64,000 bases of DNA, taken from contig NZ_BCNT01000001.1 of assembly GCF_001544075.1 (NCBI RefSeq), positions 434,001 through 498,000 of the forward strand, read 5' to 3'. Source of the stretch: Comamonas terrae (GTDB lineage: Bacteria; Pseudomonadota; Gammaproteobacteria; Burkholderiales; Burkholderiaceae_C). Under the pieces are notes generated by a model. It was given only the letters and a program-made list of their open reading frames with translations, was not told the origin of the DNA and made no database searches. Shown one piece after another: positions 54,810 to 63,682 of this stretch. Position 1 is the stretch's first letter, and the number at the start of each line of letters is the position of its first letter. Position numbers and translations under genes: made by a program.

Positions 54810-55406
54810 TCAGACGCTACATCGCACGTCGGCAAAGGCGACGTCTTCGAATTCCGTGGCCGCACTCCAGGCCGCGTTGCGGCGCAGGTCGCCGGCCAGC
54901 AGTTCGGCAGCATCCTCCACGCGCTGGGCAATATCCGCCGCCAGGCCGTAGCCGCCCTCGGGCAGCAAGGGCACGCCCTGGTCGGTGGCGTAGATGCCGG
55001 GCAGGATGTGGCGGGCCCCCAGCGACTGCAGCACGGGGCGCAGCGCATAGTCCAGCGCCAGCATGTGGTGCGGGCTGCCGCCGGTGGCCAGGGGCAGCAC
55101 CAGCTTGCCCTTGAACGCGGTCTGCGGCAGCACGTCCAGAAAGACCTTGAGCAGGCCGCTGTAGGCAGCCTTGTACACCGGCGTGGCCACCACGATGGCA
55201 TCGGCCCGGGCCACGCGCTCGGTGGCCTCGCGGACGGTGGCGGACTGGAACTGCGCACCCAGCAGGGCCGCGGGATCCAGCCTGGCCAGCTGCAGCACCG
55301 GCTCGACGGCCGCGCCGTGGGCCTTGAGCCGCAGCGCCGTGGCCTCGAGCAGGGCCGTGGAGCGCGATGGCTGGGTGGGGCTGCCGGCAATCAACAAAAT
55401 GGACAT
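54810..55406 (-). CDS. ssuE: NADPH-dependent FMN reductase
   Basis: A 198-residue flavodoxin-fold reductase that supplies FMNH2 to SsuD (GSPTQPSRSTALLEA; ATPVYKAAYSGLLKVFLDVL; ATGGSPHHMLALDYALRPVL). It is second in the operon after sbp and probably also serves the LLM monooxygenase at 47134. Start ATG 55406 fits the family; the frame open to 55811 is shadow. Confidence 0.95.
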   Translation of the reverse strand: MSILLIAGSPTQPSRSTALLEATALRLKAHGAAVEPVLQLARLDPAALLGAQFQSATVREATERVARADAIVVATPVYKAAYSGLLKVFLDVLPQTAFKGKLVLPLATGGSPHHMLALDYALRPVLQSLGARHILPGIYATDQGVPLLPEGGYGLAADIAQRVEDAAELLAGDLRRNAAWSAATEFEDVAFADVRCSV

Positions 55407-55434
55407 GGTGGTGGGCTCCGCCGGTGCTGCAGTC

Positions 55435-56484
55435 TTACTTCTTGGCGTAGATCTGGTCGAAGCTGCCGCCGTCGGCAAAGTGCGCCTTGTCGGCCGCGGC
55501 CCAGCCGCCGAAGGCCTGGTCGATGGTGAACAGTTCCAGCTTGGGGAACTGCGTGCTGAACTCGGCCGCCACCTTGGCATCCGTGGGGCGGTAGAAGTTC
55601 CTGCCGGCGATACGCTGGCCCTCCTCCGAATACAGGTACTTGAGATAGGCCTCCGCGACGGTGCGCGTGCCCTTCTTGTCCACCACTTTGTCGACCACGG
55701 CCACCGAAGGCTCGGCCAGGATGGACAGCGAGGGTGCGACGATCTGGAACTTCTCGGGGCCGAACTCCTTGAGCGCCAGATAGGCCTCGTTCTCCCAGGC
55801 CAGCAGCACATCGCCCAGGCCGCGCTGCACGAAGGTCACCGTGGCGCCGCGTGCGCCGGTATCGAGCACGGGCACGTTCTTGTAGAGCTTGGTGATGAAG
55901 TCCTTGGCCTGGGCCTCGCCGCCGTACTTGCGCTTGGCGTATTCCCAGGCGGCCAGGTAGTTCCAGCGGGCGCCGCCCGAGGTCTTGGGGTTGGGCGTGA
56001 TCACCTGGATGCCGGGCTTGACCAGGTCGTCCCAGTCCTTGATGCCCTTGGGATTGCCCTTCTTCACGAGGAAGACGATGGTGGAGTTGTAGGGTGCGCT
56101 GTTGTGCGGCAGGCGCTTTTGCCACTCGGGCTTGACGCTGCCGTTCTTGACCAGCGCGTCGATGTCGCCGGCCAGGGCCAGCGTGGCCACGTCGGCCTCG
56201 ATGCCGTCGATGATGGAACGCGCCTGCTTGCCCGAGCCGCCGTGCGACTGCTTGATGCTCACGTCCTGGCCGTTCGTGGCCTTCCAGTGCTTGGCGAAGG
56301 CCTGGTTGTACTGCACGTACAGTTCGCGCGTCGGATCGTAGGACACATTGAGCAGCTGCACGGCCGCCTGGGGCGCGGCCGGAGACTGCGCCCAGGCCGG
56401 CAATGCGGGCAAGGCCGACAGGGTCAAGCCGGCAATCAGGCTGGCGGCAACGGGAAACTTGATAAAGTGGCGGCGATTTTTCAT
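55435..56484 (-). CDS. sbp: Sulfate/thiosulfate-binding periplasmic protein
   Basis: A 349-residue Sbp/CysP-type protein with a signal peptide (residues about 1-34). Signatures: [33 protein letters not shown] and [20 protein letters not shown]. It would feed a CysUWA sulfate transporter that is not in this window. It is the first gene of the ssu operon (28 bases to ssuE), an unusual linkage of inorganic sulfate uptake with sulfonate use. Start ATG 56484; promoter element copy B lies 73 bases upstream. Confidence 0.95.
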   Translation of the reverse strand: MKNRRHFIKFPVAASLIAGLTLSALPALPAWAQSPAAPQAAVQLLNVSYDPTRELYVQYNQAFAKHWKATNGQDVSIKQSHGGSGKQARSIIDGIEADVATLALAGDIDALVKNGSVKPEWQKRLPHNSAPYNSTIVFLVKKGNPKGIKDWDDLVKPGIQVITPNPKTSGGARWNYLAAWEYAKRKYGGEAQAKDFITKLYKNVPVLDTGARGATVTFVQRGLGDVLLAWENEAYLALKEFGPEKFQIVAPSLSILAEPSVAVVDKVVDKKGTRTVAEAYLKYLYSEEGQRIAGRNFYRPTDAKVAAEFSTQFPKLELFTIDQAFGGWAAADKAHFADGGSFDQIYAKK

Positions 56485-56556
56485 GAGACCGTGTTCTTTG
56501 AATGAATGGATAACGGATCCGTGTTCCGTTGCTCTGCATTCTTCAATCTCGCTCTT

Positions 56557-56602
56557 AAAACTCAAACCAATAAGATTTCAGTTTGTTATAGCCAAAACAT
56601 CT
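56557..56602 (-). promoter_or_regulatory. 46-bp sulfur-promoter element, copy B
   Basis: Plus-strand sequence from AAAACTCAAACCAATAAG to ATAGCCAAAACATCT, ungapped 39/46 match to 46955-47000. It lies between the divergent sbp (73 bases away) and yggX (25 bases away). The size suits a LysR-type activator site (CysB, Cbl or SsuR-like) plus promoter. Confidence 0.85.
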
Positions 56603-56626
56603 GAATCACTGACAAGGACCGCATCG

Positions 56627-56899
56627 ATGGCACGTACTGTTCACTGCATCAAGCTGGGCGTTGACGCCGAAGGCCTGGACTTCCCCCCCTACCCCGGCGA
56701 GCTGGGCAAGCGCATTTATGAAAACGTGAGCAAGCAGGCCTGGGCCGACTGGCTCAAGCACCAGACCATGCTGGTCAATGAAAACCGCCTGAACCTGGCC
56801 GACGCCCGCGCCCGCCAGTACCTGGCCCGCCAGATGGAAAACCACTTCTTCGGCGGCGGTGCCGACGCCGCGGCGGGCTATGTCCCGCCCAGTGCGTAA
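56627..56899 (+). CDS. yggX: Fe(II)-trafficking / oxidative-damage protection protein YggX
   Basis: A 90-residue YggX with the conserved Cys in [31 protein letters not shown], and the end [21 protein letters not shown]. YggX protects Fe-S clusters and belongs to the SoxRS response in enterobacteria. It is divergent from sbp over the shared element. A damaged copy of its last 19 codons follows directly. Confidence 0.97.
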   Translation: MARTVHCIKLGVDAEGLDFPPYPGELGKRIYENVSKQAWADWLKHQTMLVNENRLNLADARARQYLARQMENHFFGGGADAAAGYVPPSA

Positions 56900-56930
56900 T
56901 ACAGCACAGCACGGCAGGAAGGGTTTTTGC

Positions 56931-56990
56931 AAAAACCACTTCTTCGGCGGCACCGCCGCTCCAGCAGGCCAGGTGCCGCCGGGCGCATAA
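56931..56990 (+). pseudogene. Duplicated tail of yggX (remnant)
   Basis: Translated from 56931, this reads KNHFFGGTAAPAGQVPPGA then TAA. It matches the yggX C-terminus NHFFGG...A..G.VPP.A and begins 31 bases after the yggX stop. There is no start codon or ribosome-binding site. The identity is highest at NHFFGG and decays after it, as in an old tandem duplication. The remainder of 56991-57230 holds no gene. Confidence 0.8.
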
Positions 56991-57230
56991 CCGACGGTTC
57001 GGTACAGACGGAACCAGGCTGCGCCGCCCTTGCAGGGCCCCATGCCGAAAGGCCTGGGGCCTTTGCTTTTGCAGAGCGCAAGGACGACGCGGATGCATGC
57101 CCGTCTTTCTTTTTCCGAATGCCCGTCAGTTGCGATACATTTTGCAAACAAAGTGCCGGACGCCTGCACCCTGGCTGCATGCGCTGATGGCCCCGAAACC
57201 CTTGTCCGGTCATGGGCCCCGGAATAGCGC

Positions 57231-59777
57231 ATGCCGCAACTTCGTCTTTCACTTCGCACGGCGGTCACTCTCCCGTTCATCGCGGTCTTCGCGCTGACGG
57301 TCGGGCTGCTGTCCTTCTGGCAGCAGCGCCAGGTGGACAAGCTCATCAACCAGGAAAGCCTGCGCCTGCTTGACGCGATCACCATCGCCTCGCGGCACCA
57401 GCTGGCCGAATACCTCGAAACGCCGCTGCAGGTGCAGCACGCCGTGGCCGACGCTCTAGCGCGCGACGGGGTGTACCGGCCCGGCGACATGCGCCCCCTC
57501 TACCGCCATCTGATCCGCGCCTTCAGCGAGCTGTATGCGCAATACGACCAGATCAGCGTCATGGGCTTCGGCGGCGTACGGGGCGAGTATGCGGGCGTGC
57601 GGCGCGAACGCGACGGCACCTACCGCCTGATACTGCAGGACGACAGCACGCAGGGCATGATGCGCGTCTTTCCCGGGCTGGAACCGTCACCCGACGCCCT
57701 GGGCTACGCCGGCTACGATCCGCGCATCCGGCCCTGGTACAGCCATGCGATCGCTGCCGAGGGGCCGCGCTGGTCGCCCATCTACACGGTGGCCGGAGAC
57801 CGCGGCGACGTGACGCTTTCCGCCGCCACCGCCGTGAAGACGCCCGAAGGCGTGGTCGGCGTCGTGGCGGCCGACCTGCGCCTGAGCAGCATGAACCGCT
57901 TTCTCCAGGCGCAGCCGCTGCGCGGCAACGGCTTCATCGCCATCGTGGATGCACAGGACTACCTGGTTGCGCATTCGCTGCCACGACCCATACTGGCGCA
58001 GCCGGGCAACGCCTTCCAGTCGCCGTCACGCCTGCCGCTGACGCAGTCGCCCGAGCCTGCGCTGCGCACCGCGGCCCGCTGGCTGGAGGCGCATCCGGCC
58101 ACGGACGACACCCCCCTGCACCTGAGCTTTGCCGAAGAGGGCCAGATCTACCATGGCCAGATCACGCCGTTTCGCGACACGCGCGGCATCGACTGGCGCA
58201 TCGTGGTGGTGCTGCCCGAATCCGATCTCGTGAGCAGCATACGCAGCGACAGCCGCACCGCCCTGACGGGCGCCATCGTGCTGGCCCTGCTGGGGCTGGC
58301 GCTCGGCCTGTGGTGGCTGCAGCGGGCCATACGCCCCATCCTGGTGACGGCCGACGCCGCCCACCGGCTGGCCGGCGGCGACTGGGATGCCGCCAAGGCC
58401 CTGGCCCCCACGCGGATGGTCGAGATCTCGGCCCTGGTGGGTGCCTTCAACCATATGGCGCAGCGGCTGCAGCAATCCTTCGAGCATATGCGCACGCTGG
58501 TGCAGTTCGACACCCTCACGCACCTGCTCACGCGCGCCGGCCTGATCCAGCGTGCCGACGCGGCCGCCATCGCAGCCGGCAAGCCCTGCCACGCGGCGCT
58601 GTGCCTGCTGGAGCTGCAGAACTTTCGCAGCATCCGCGACGACGTGGGTCACAGCACCGCCGAACAGTTGCTGCAGGCCGTGGCCGAGCGCCTGCGCACG
58701 CAGCTGCCGCGCCAGGTACTGCTGGCCCGGCCGGCCAGCAACGAATTCGCCATCGTGTGGCTGGAACAGCTCGACACGGAGCAGCTGCAGCAGCGGAGCC
58801 TGCAGGTGCTGAACATGTTCGCGCAGCCGTTTTCCGTGGGCGAGGACGATATTCTCCTGCGTGCCTGTGCCGGCGGGCTGTCCGGCGAACTGCTGCCCGG
58901 TGCCCTGCCCGACTGGCTGCGCAACGCCAGCATCGCGCTGGGCGAGGCAGAGCGCGGACCGCGCCGCTATGTGGCCTACGAGCCCGCGCTGGCGCAGCGC
59001 ATGCTGGGGCGCACGCAGCTGGCCATGGAGCTGCGCCAGGCGCTGGACAAGCACGAGCTGGCCGTGCACTACCAGCCCGTGGTGGACCTGGCCACGGGAC
59101 ACATGCGCGGCGCCGAGGCCCTGGTGCGCTGGCACAGTCCCACGCGCGGCATGGTGCCGCCCGGCGTTTTCATCGCCGTGGCCGAGGAGTCCGACCTCAT
59201 CCTGCGCATAGGCGGCTGGGTGCTGCGCCAGGCCGCGCACGACATTGCCGCGCATCTGGACCGGCTGCCCCGGGATTTCGAGCTGCATGTCAATGTCTCG
59301 GCCCGCGAGCTGATCCAGTCCGACTTCGCCACGACGCTGGAGCGCGTCCTGAACAGCAGCGGCCTGCCGCCGCGCATGCTGACGCTGGAGCTCACGGAAT
59401 CCATGCTGCTCGAAGGCAACGATGCCACGCTGCAGCGCATCGGCGCCATCAAGGCATTGGGCGTGAAGATCGCGATCGACGACTTCGGCACCGGCTATTC
59501 CTCGCTGGCCTATCTGAGCCGGCTGCGCTTCGACTGCATCAAGATCGACCAGAGCTTTGTGCGCAAGCTGCCGGCCTCCCAGCCGGACACGGCCATCGTC
59601 ACCGCCGTGCTGCGCATTGCCGAGGGCTTTGGCGTGCAGGTCGTGGCCGAGGGCGTGGAACTCGAGGCCCAGGCACTGCTGCTGTCCAGCCTGGGCTGCA
59701 GGCGCGCCCAGGGCTACTGGTTCGCCAGGCCTGGTCCGCTGGCGCAGATGCTGGCCTACCGCTCGCCATGGAAATGA
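57231..59777 (+). CDS. Cache-HAMP-GGDEF(degenerate)-EAL cyclic-di-GMP phosphodiesterase
   Basis: An 848-residue membrane sensor. Helix 1 (about 10-30), a periplasmic Cache-type sensor (about 40-310), helix 2 (about 344-364) and HAMP (about 365-420) lead to a GGDEF-like domain whose active loop is P-A-S-N-E-F (about 500-506), so cyclase activity is lost. The EAL domain (about 600-845) keeps EALVRW (629), NVSARE, ELTESMLL (720), IDDFGTGYSSL (748), KIDQSFV and AEGVE, so c-di-GMP hydrolysis is expected. GTP binding by the GGDEF relic could regulate it. The signal sensed is unknown. Confidence 0.93.
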   Translation: MPQLRLSLRTAVTLPFIAVFALTVGLLSFWQQRQVDKLINQESLRLLDAITIASRHQLAEYLETPLQVQHAVADALARDGVYRPGDMRPLYRHLIRAFSELYAQYDQISVMGFGGVRGEYAGVRRERDGTYRLILQDDSTQGMMRVFPGLEPSPDALGYAGYDPRIRPWYSHAIAAEGPRWSPIYTVAGDRGDVTLSAATAVKTPEGVVGVVAADLRLSSMNRFLQAQPLRGNGFIAIVDAQDYLVAHSLPRPILAQPGNAFQSPSRLPLTQSPEPALRTAARWLEAHPATDDTPLHLSFAEEGQIYHGQITPFRDTRGIDWRIVVVLPESDLVSSIRSDSRTALTGAIVLALLGLALGLWWLQRAIRPILVTADAAHRLAGGDWDAAKALAPTRMVEISALVGAFNHMAQRLQQSFEHMRTLVQFDTLTHLLTRAGLIQRADAAAIAAGKPCHAALCLLELQNFRSIRDDVGHSTAEQLLQAVAERLRTQLPRQVLLARPASNEFAIVWLEQLDTEQLQQRSLQVLNMFAQPFSVGEDDILLRACAGGLSGELLPGALPDWLRNASIALGEAERGPRRYVAYEPALAQRMLGRTQLAMELRQALDKHELAVHYQPVVDLATGHMRGAEALVRWHSPTRGMVPPGVFIAVAEESDLILRIGGWVLRQAAHDIAAHLDRLPRDFELHVNVSARELIQSDFATTLERVLNSSGLPPRMLTLELTESMLLEGNDATLQRIGAIKALGVKIAIDDFGTGYSSLAYLSRLRFDCIKIDQSFVRKLPASQPDTAIVTAVLRIAEGFGVQVVAEGVELEAQALLLSSLGCRRAQGYWFARPGPLAQMLAYRSPWK

Positions 59778-59825
59778 GGCCGGCCGGCGGAAACCGCCCG
59801 CCGATTGGCTAGAATTGCGGCTTTC

Positions 59826-60024
59826 CTGCGGGAGAGCGGAGCGCCTGCCACACAAGAAGGCTCCCGCCGAAGGCGCAAACTCCCATAATCGCTCAGGCAC
59901 GAAGTACCGCAGGAAGGATTCGCCAACTGGAGAGCAGCCCGCGGCCAAGACCTGCAGGGCTCACCGAAGGGGCAAGTGCGCAAGGGCTTGTGCATGCAAC
60001 TCTCAGGTAAAAGGACAGCGGGAG
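59826..60024 (+). ncRNA. Tandem glycine riboswitch (two aptamers)
   Basis: Aptamer 1 starts CTGCGGGAGAGCGG and contains GCCGAAGGCGCAAACTCCC and GCTCAGGCACGAAGTACCGC. Aptamer 2 contains CTGGAGAGCAGCC, CACCGAAGGGGCAAGTGC and ACTCTCAGGTAAAAGGACAG. These are the conserved glycine-riboswitch core sequences in the classic two-aptamer layout. It lies 63 bases before the TRIC-type channel gene and fills most of the 310-base gap. Such switches usually turn genes on when glycine is high. Confidence 0.95.
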
Positions 60025-60087
60025 AGGCGCGCCACCCATCCAGCTGCCACAGTGCCGGATGCCGTGGCCTTTCCCATCGGGGCCGTC

Positions 60088-60753
60088 ATGCTTCCTTCGA
60101 TTTCCTTGCTGGATTCTTTCCAGTCCTCCCAATTCACCGTCATGCTGGTGATCTACCTCGTGGCCATCACCGCCGAAGCCATGGCCGGCGCGCTGGCCGC
60201 TGGCCGCCGCAACATGGACATCTTCGGCGTGGCCGTGATTTCCTTCGTCACCGCGCTGGGCGGCGGCACCATCCGCGATATGGTGCTGGGCCACTACCCG
60301 ATAGGCTGGACCCAGCACCCCGAATACGTCTACCTCGTCATCTCCTTCGGCCTGCTGACCACGGTGATCGCGCGCCACATGTACCGGCTCAAGCAGGTGT
60401 TCCTGTTCCTCGATGCCATGGGCCTGATCGCGTTCTCGCTGATCGGCTGCAACGTGGCGCTGGAGCTCGGCTACCCGACCGTGGTGGTGGTCATGGCCGG
60501 CATGATCACCGGCATCAGCGGCGGCATTTTGCGCGACGTGCTGTGCAATCAGGTGCCCGTGGTATTCCGGCGCGAGCTGTATGCCAGCGTCTCGCTCACC
60601 GTGTGCCTGCTGTTCCTGTCGCTGCGCGCGCTGGAGGTGAGTTCCAACATCAGCACCGCCGTGTGCTTTGCCGGGGGCCTGGCCTTTCGCCTGGCGGCCA
60701 TACGCTTCAAGTGGCGCCTGCCGGTGTTTTCCTATCAGCAGCGCTGGGAATGA
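60088..60753 (+). CDS. TRIC/YadS (UPF0126) family channel, glycine-riboswitch controlled
   Basis: A 221-residue inner-membrane protein with seven helices made of two UPF0126 repeats, marked by TALGGGTIRDMVLGHYP and GISGGILRDVLCNQVP. The family is named for trimeric intracellular cation channels. Bacterial copies behind glycine riboswitches are suspected glycine exporters or importers. ATG 60088 is the first start after the riboswitch; the open frame upstream runs through the RNA and is not coding. Confidence 0.93.
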   Translation: MLPSISLLDSFQSSQFTVMLVIYLVAITAEAMAGALAAGRRNMDIFGVAVISFVTALGGGTIRDMVLGHYPIGWTQHPEYVYLVISFGLLTTVIARHMYRLKQVFLFLDAMGLIAFSLIGCNVALELGYPTVVVVMAGMITGISGGILRDVLCNQVPVVFRRELYASVSLTVCLLFLSLRALEVSSNISTAVCFAGGLAFRLAAIRFKWRLPVFSYQQRWE

Positions 60754-60783
60754 GTGCGCCGCGCGGCCGAACTTCCGTCACCC

Positions 60784-62742
60784 ATGTCCGAAACCATTGA
60801 ATGGTTGCCTGACGGCACGCCCTACAGCCCCCGTTTCGGGGACCGCTACCACAGCGAATTCGGCGGCCTGGACCAGGCGCGCCACACCTTCTTCGGCGGC
60901 TGCGGCCTGCCGCAGGCCTGGGCCGGTGCGCCGAAATGGCGCATCCTGGAAACCGGATTCGGCTTCGGCCTGAACTTCCTGGCCACCTGGGCCGCCTGGA
61001 AGGCCGATCCCCTGCGGCCGCGCCTGCTGCATTTCGTCTCGGTCGAGGCCTATCCCGTCTCGGCCGAAGACATGCGGCGCGCCCTGCCAGACGACGCGCA
61101 ACTGCGTCCTCTGGGCCAGGCGCTGGCCGCCCAGTGGTGGGGCCTGCTGCCCGGCGTGCACCGGCTCTCGTTCGAAGGCGGCCAGGTGCTGCTTACGCTC
61201 TACATCGGCGATGCGCAGGCCATGCTGCGCAAGCAGCAGCTCATCGCCGACAGCGTGTTCCTCGACGGTTTTTCGCCCGGCGCCAACCCGGACTTGTGGA
61301 GCCCGGAGGCCCTGAAGACCGTGGCCCGCCACTGCCGCCGCGGTACACGGCTGGCCACCTGGTGCGTGGCCGGCGAGGTCCGGCAAGGCCTGGCGCGGCT
61401 GGGCTTCGAGGTCCGCAAGGTGCCCGGCGTACCGCCCAAGCGCCACAACCTGCAGGCCTGCTTCAACCCGCAGTGGGAGCCTCGCCAGCGCGATGACGGC
61501 TTGCCACCGCCCGTGGCGGCCCCGGCGCGCTGCCTGGTGCTGGGCGCCGGCCTGGCCGGCGCCGCGGCGGCCGCCAGCCTGGCGCGGCGCGGCTGGCAGG
61601 TCACCGTGCTCGACGCCGGCGATGCGCCGGCCAACGGCGCCTCCGGCCTGCCGGCCGGCCTGTTCTGCCCCCATGTCTCGCCCGACGACAGCGTCCTCTC
61701 GCGCCTGTCGCGCAGCGGTGTGCGCACCAGCTTGCAGACCCTGCAGCAACTGACCGGACGCCAGCATCTGGAAGCCGGCGTGGACTGGGCGCACAGCGGC
61801 GTGCTCGAGCACGACCTGAACCAGCCGGCCGAGCTGCCGCCCGAATGGCAGGGCCAGGAGTCCGCCGGCCGGCAATGGAGCCTGCCCGCCATGTCCGGCC
61901 AACTGGCAGCGGCCCGCCTGCCGGGCGACAGCCGGGCCGTCTGGCATGCGCAGGCCGGCTGGGTACGTCCGGCGCGCCTGGTCCGGGCGCTGCTGGCAGC
62001 GCCCGGCATCCGCTGGCAGGGGCAGGCGCAGATAGCCCGCCTGCGGCAGACCGCCACATCCCTTTGGCAAGCCCTGGATGCGCAGGGCCGTGAGCTGGCG
62101 CAGGCCGAAATGGTGGTGCTGGCCCTGGGCCCGGCCACGACAGGCCTGCTGCTGGCCAGCGGCCTGGATGCGGGCCAATGGGAGATGCAGCCGATCCGCG
62201 GCCAGGTCAGCGTGGCCGGGCACACGCCCGCCACACTGGCAGCCATGCCGCCGTTTCCGGTGAACGGCCACGGCAATCTGGTGCCTGACTTTCCGGCATC
62301 CGACTCCGGGCAAGGCCCAGGCCGGCAGTGGGTGATGGGTTCCACCTTCGAGCGCGACGTCACCGCGCTGCCGCCTTCGCCGCAGGAGCAGCGCAGCGCC
62401 CATGCGAGCAATGCCGACAAGCTCGCCGCATTGCTGCCCGCCTGCCGGCCCGCGCTGGATGCCTTCTTCGATGCGCCGCAGTTGCCGCCGACCTGGTCGC
62501 GCGTGCGCTGCGCGGCCTATGACCGCATTCCCGTGGTCGGCCCGGCGGGCCGGCATGCGCAGGACCTGCCGGGACTGTGGGTGCTGAGCGGCCTGGGGTC
62601 GCGCGGCCTCACGCTGTCGCTGTTGTGCGGCGAACTGCTGGCCGCGCGCGTGCATGGCGAGCCCTTGCCGCTGGATGCCAGGCTGGCCCAGGCCCTGGGC
62701 ACGCAGCGCATGTGGGCACGGCTGCGGCACAAGCCGTCCTGA
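60784..62742 (+). CDS. mnmC: Bifunctional tRNA 5-methylaminomethyl-2-thiouridine biosynthesis protein MnmC
   Basis: A 652-residue fusion. The N-terminal MnmD methyltransferase (about 1-240) has ETGFGFGLNFLATW and DGFSPGANPDLWS. The C-terminal MnmC1 FAD oxidoreductase (about 260-640) has LVLGAGLAGAAAAASLARRG, GLPAGLFCPHVSPDDS and, at the end, LSGLGSRGLTLSLLCGELLA. It completes mnm5s2U34 in tRNAs for Lys, Glu and Gln. Start ATG 60784 is chosen over an in-frame ATG at 60754 because SETIEWLPDG is the family start. Confidence 0.95.
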   Translation: MSETIEWLPDGTPYSPRFGDRYHSEFGGLDQARHTFFGGCGLPQAWAGAPKWRILETGFGFGLNFLATWAAWKADPLRPRLLHFVSVEAYPVSAEDMRRALPDDAQLRPLGQALAAQWWGLLPGVHRLSFEGGQVLLTLYIGDAQAMLRKQQLIADSVFLDGFSPGANPDLWSPEALKTVARHCRRGTRLATWCVAGEVRQGLARLGFEVRKVPGVPPKRHNLQACFNPQWEPRQRDDGLPPPVAAPARCLVLGAGLAGAAAAASLARRGWQVTVLDAGDAPANGASGLPAGLFCPHVSPDDSVLSRLSRSGVRTSLQTLQQLTGRQHLEAGVDWAHSGVLEHDLNQPAELPPEWQGQESAGRQWSLPAMSGQLAAARLPGDSRAVWHAQAGWVRPARLVRALLAAPGIRWQGQAQIARLRQTATSLWQALDAQGRELAQAEMVVLALGPATTGLLLASGLDAGQWEMQPIRGQVSVAGHTPATLAAMPPFPVNGHGNLVPDFPASDSGQGPGRQWVMGSTFERDVTALPPSPQEQRSAHASNADKLAALLPACRPALDAFFDAPQLPPTWSRVRCAAYDRIPVVGPAGRHAQDLPGLWVLSGLGSRGLTLSLLCGELLAARVHGEPLPLDARLAQALGTQRMWARLRHKPS

Positions 62743-62914
62743 ACCACATCTTCGATAGCGCTGAACGCATGCTGGGCGGCCTTTTCCGGTGGTTCTATCC
62801 GTTTTTTTGGGGCCCCTGCCGCCCTGCGCCCAGCAGGCTGTTGCTCACCGGCAGCCTCCGGCCCGCAAGCCGGGGCTCTGGCGCGACAAGGTTTCCACGC
62901 GCAGGAGTCCAGAT

Positions 62915-63598
62915 TCAATAAAGATCCGTGCGCACTGCATGGGCATAGTGCTCGTTCGCCTGCGCGGCCTGGCCGGCTGCAAGCGAGCCGCCGTGCAATC
63001 GCGCCAGGCCCGCCATTACATCGCCCACTGTCGGCAGCAGGCCGGGATCCAGGCGGCTGTTGACGGACCATAGACCGGCGCGATGGAGGGCGCGGCCGCA
63101 GTGAAACAGCACTTCGTCAATCCGGACCACGATCGCGGTTTTGGGCACCTTGTGGCCTTCGCGCAGCTCCTGCAGCAGCTCGCTGTCGGTCGATATCCGG
63201 CCACGGCCGTTGATGCGAAGGAAGAGGTCCAGGCCGGGAAACAGGAACAGCATCGCCAGGCAGCTGTCCTGCTGCAGGTTGCGCAGCGAAGCGATGCGGT
63301 TGTTTCCCGGCCAGTCTGCAAAAACCAGCGTCTGCGCATCCAGCACCCGAACAAAGCCGGGAGCACCGCCGCGCGGAGAGGCATCCAGGCCCGCGGCATC
63401 TCCCGTGGCCAGGCAGAAGAATGTGGCCCTGGCCAGATATTCCCGATGGAAATCCGCCAGGTAGTGAAGTACGCCGTTGCGGATACGCTCGGTCGGCGGA
63501 TCGTATAGCGCATCCAGGTCCACCGCATCCGGCCCTTGGGGCCGGGATGGTGCCGGAGGGGGAGAGAAATGATCAGGGGAAGGCATCAGCAAATCCAT
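62915..63598 (-). CDS. PPOX-type FMN-dependent flavoprotein (pyridoxamine-5'-phosphate-oxidase family)
   Basis: A 227-residue protein: a Pro-rich N-terminus, then a split-barrel FMN domain (RATFFCLATGDAAGLDASPR; VFADWPGNNRIASLRNL; LFLRINGRGRISTD). This matches the MSMEG_1061-like subgroup of unknown substrate. ATG 63598 or ATG 63586 could be the start; the 171-base gap to mnmC shows no convincing gene. It is divergent from an AraC-type regulator that may control it. Confidence 0.85.
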   Translation of the reverse strand: MDLLMPSPDHFSPPPAPSRPQGPDAVDLDALYDPPTERIRNGVLHYLADFHREYLARATFFCLATGDAAGLDASPRGGAPGFVRVLDAQTLVFADWPGNNRIASLRNLQQDSCLAMLFLFPGLDLFLRINGRGRISTDSELLQELREGHKVPKTAIVVRIDEVLFHCGRALHRAGLWSVNSRLDPGLLPTVGDVMAGLARLHGGSLAAGQAAQANEHYAHAVRTDLY

Positions 63599-63682
63599 GG
63601 TGGATGTACAGGTTCGCAAGCGTATGCCTCTTCGGTATGGCGGCTATAGAATTTATTGGACAAAAAATACCTCGAATCCGCC

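Noticed and set aside
50497..54951. A 1484-codon plus-strand frame spanning the ssu genes
   Set aside because: It covers four well-recognised minus-strand genes with normal starts, overlaps and motifs; its length reflects GC bias only.
62769..62921. A 50-residue frame (MLGGLFRWFYPFFWG...) between mnmC and the PPOX gene
   Set aside because: It lacks a ribosome-binding site, becomes Arg/Pro-rich after the first 15 residues, and overlaps the 3' end of the opposing gene.
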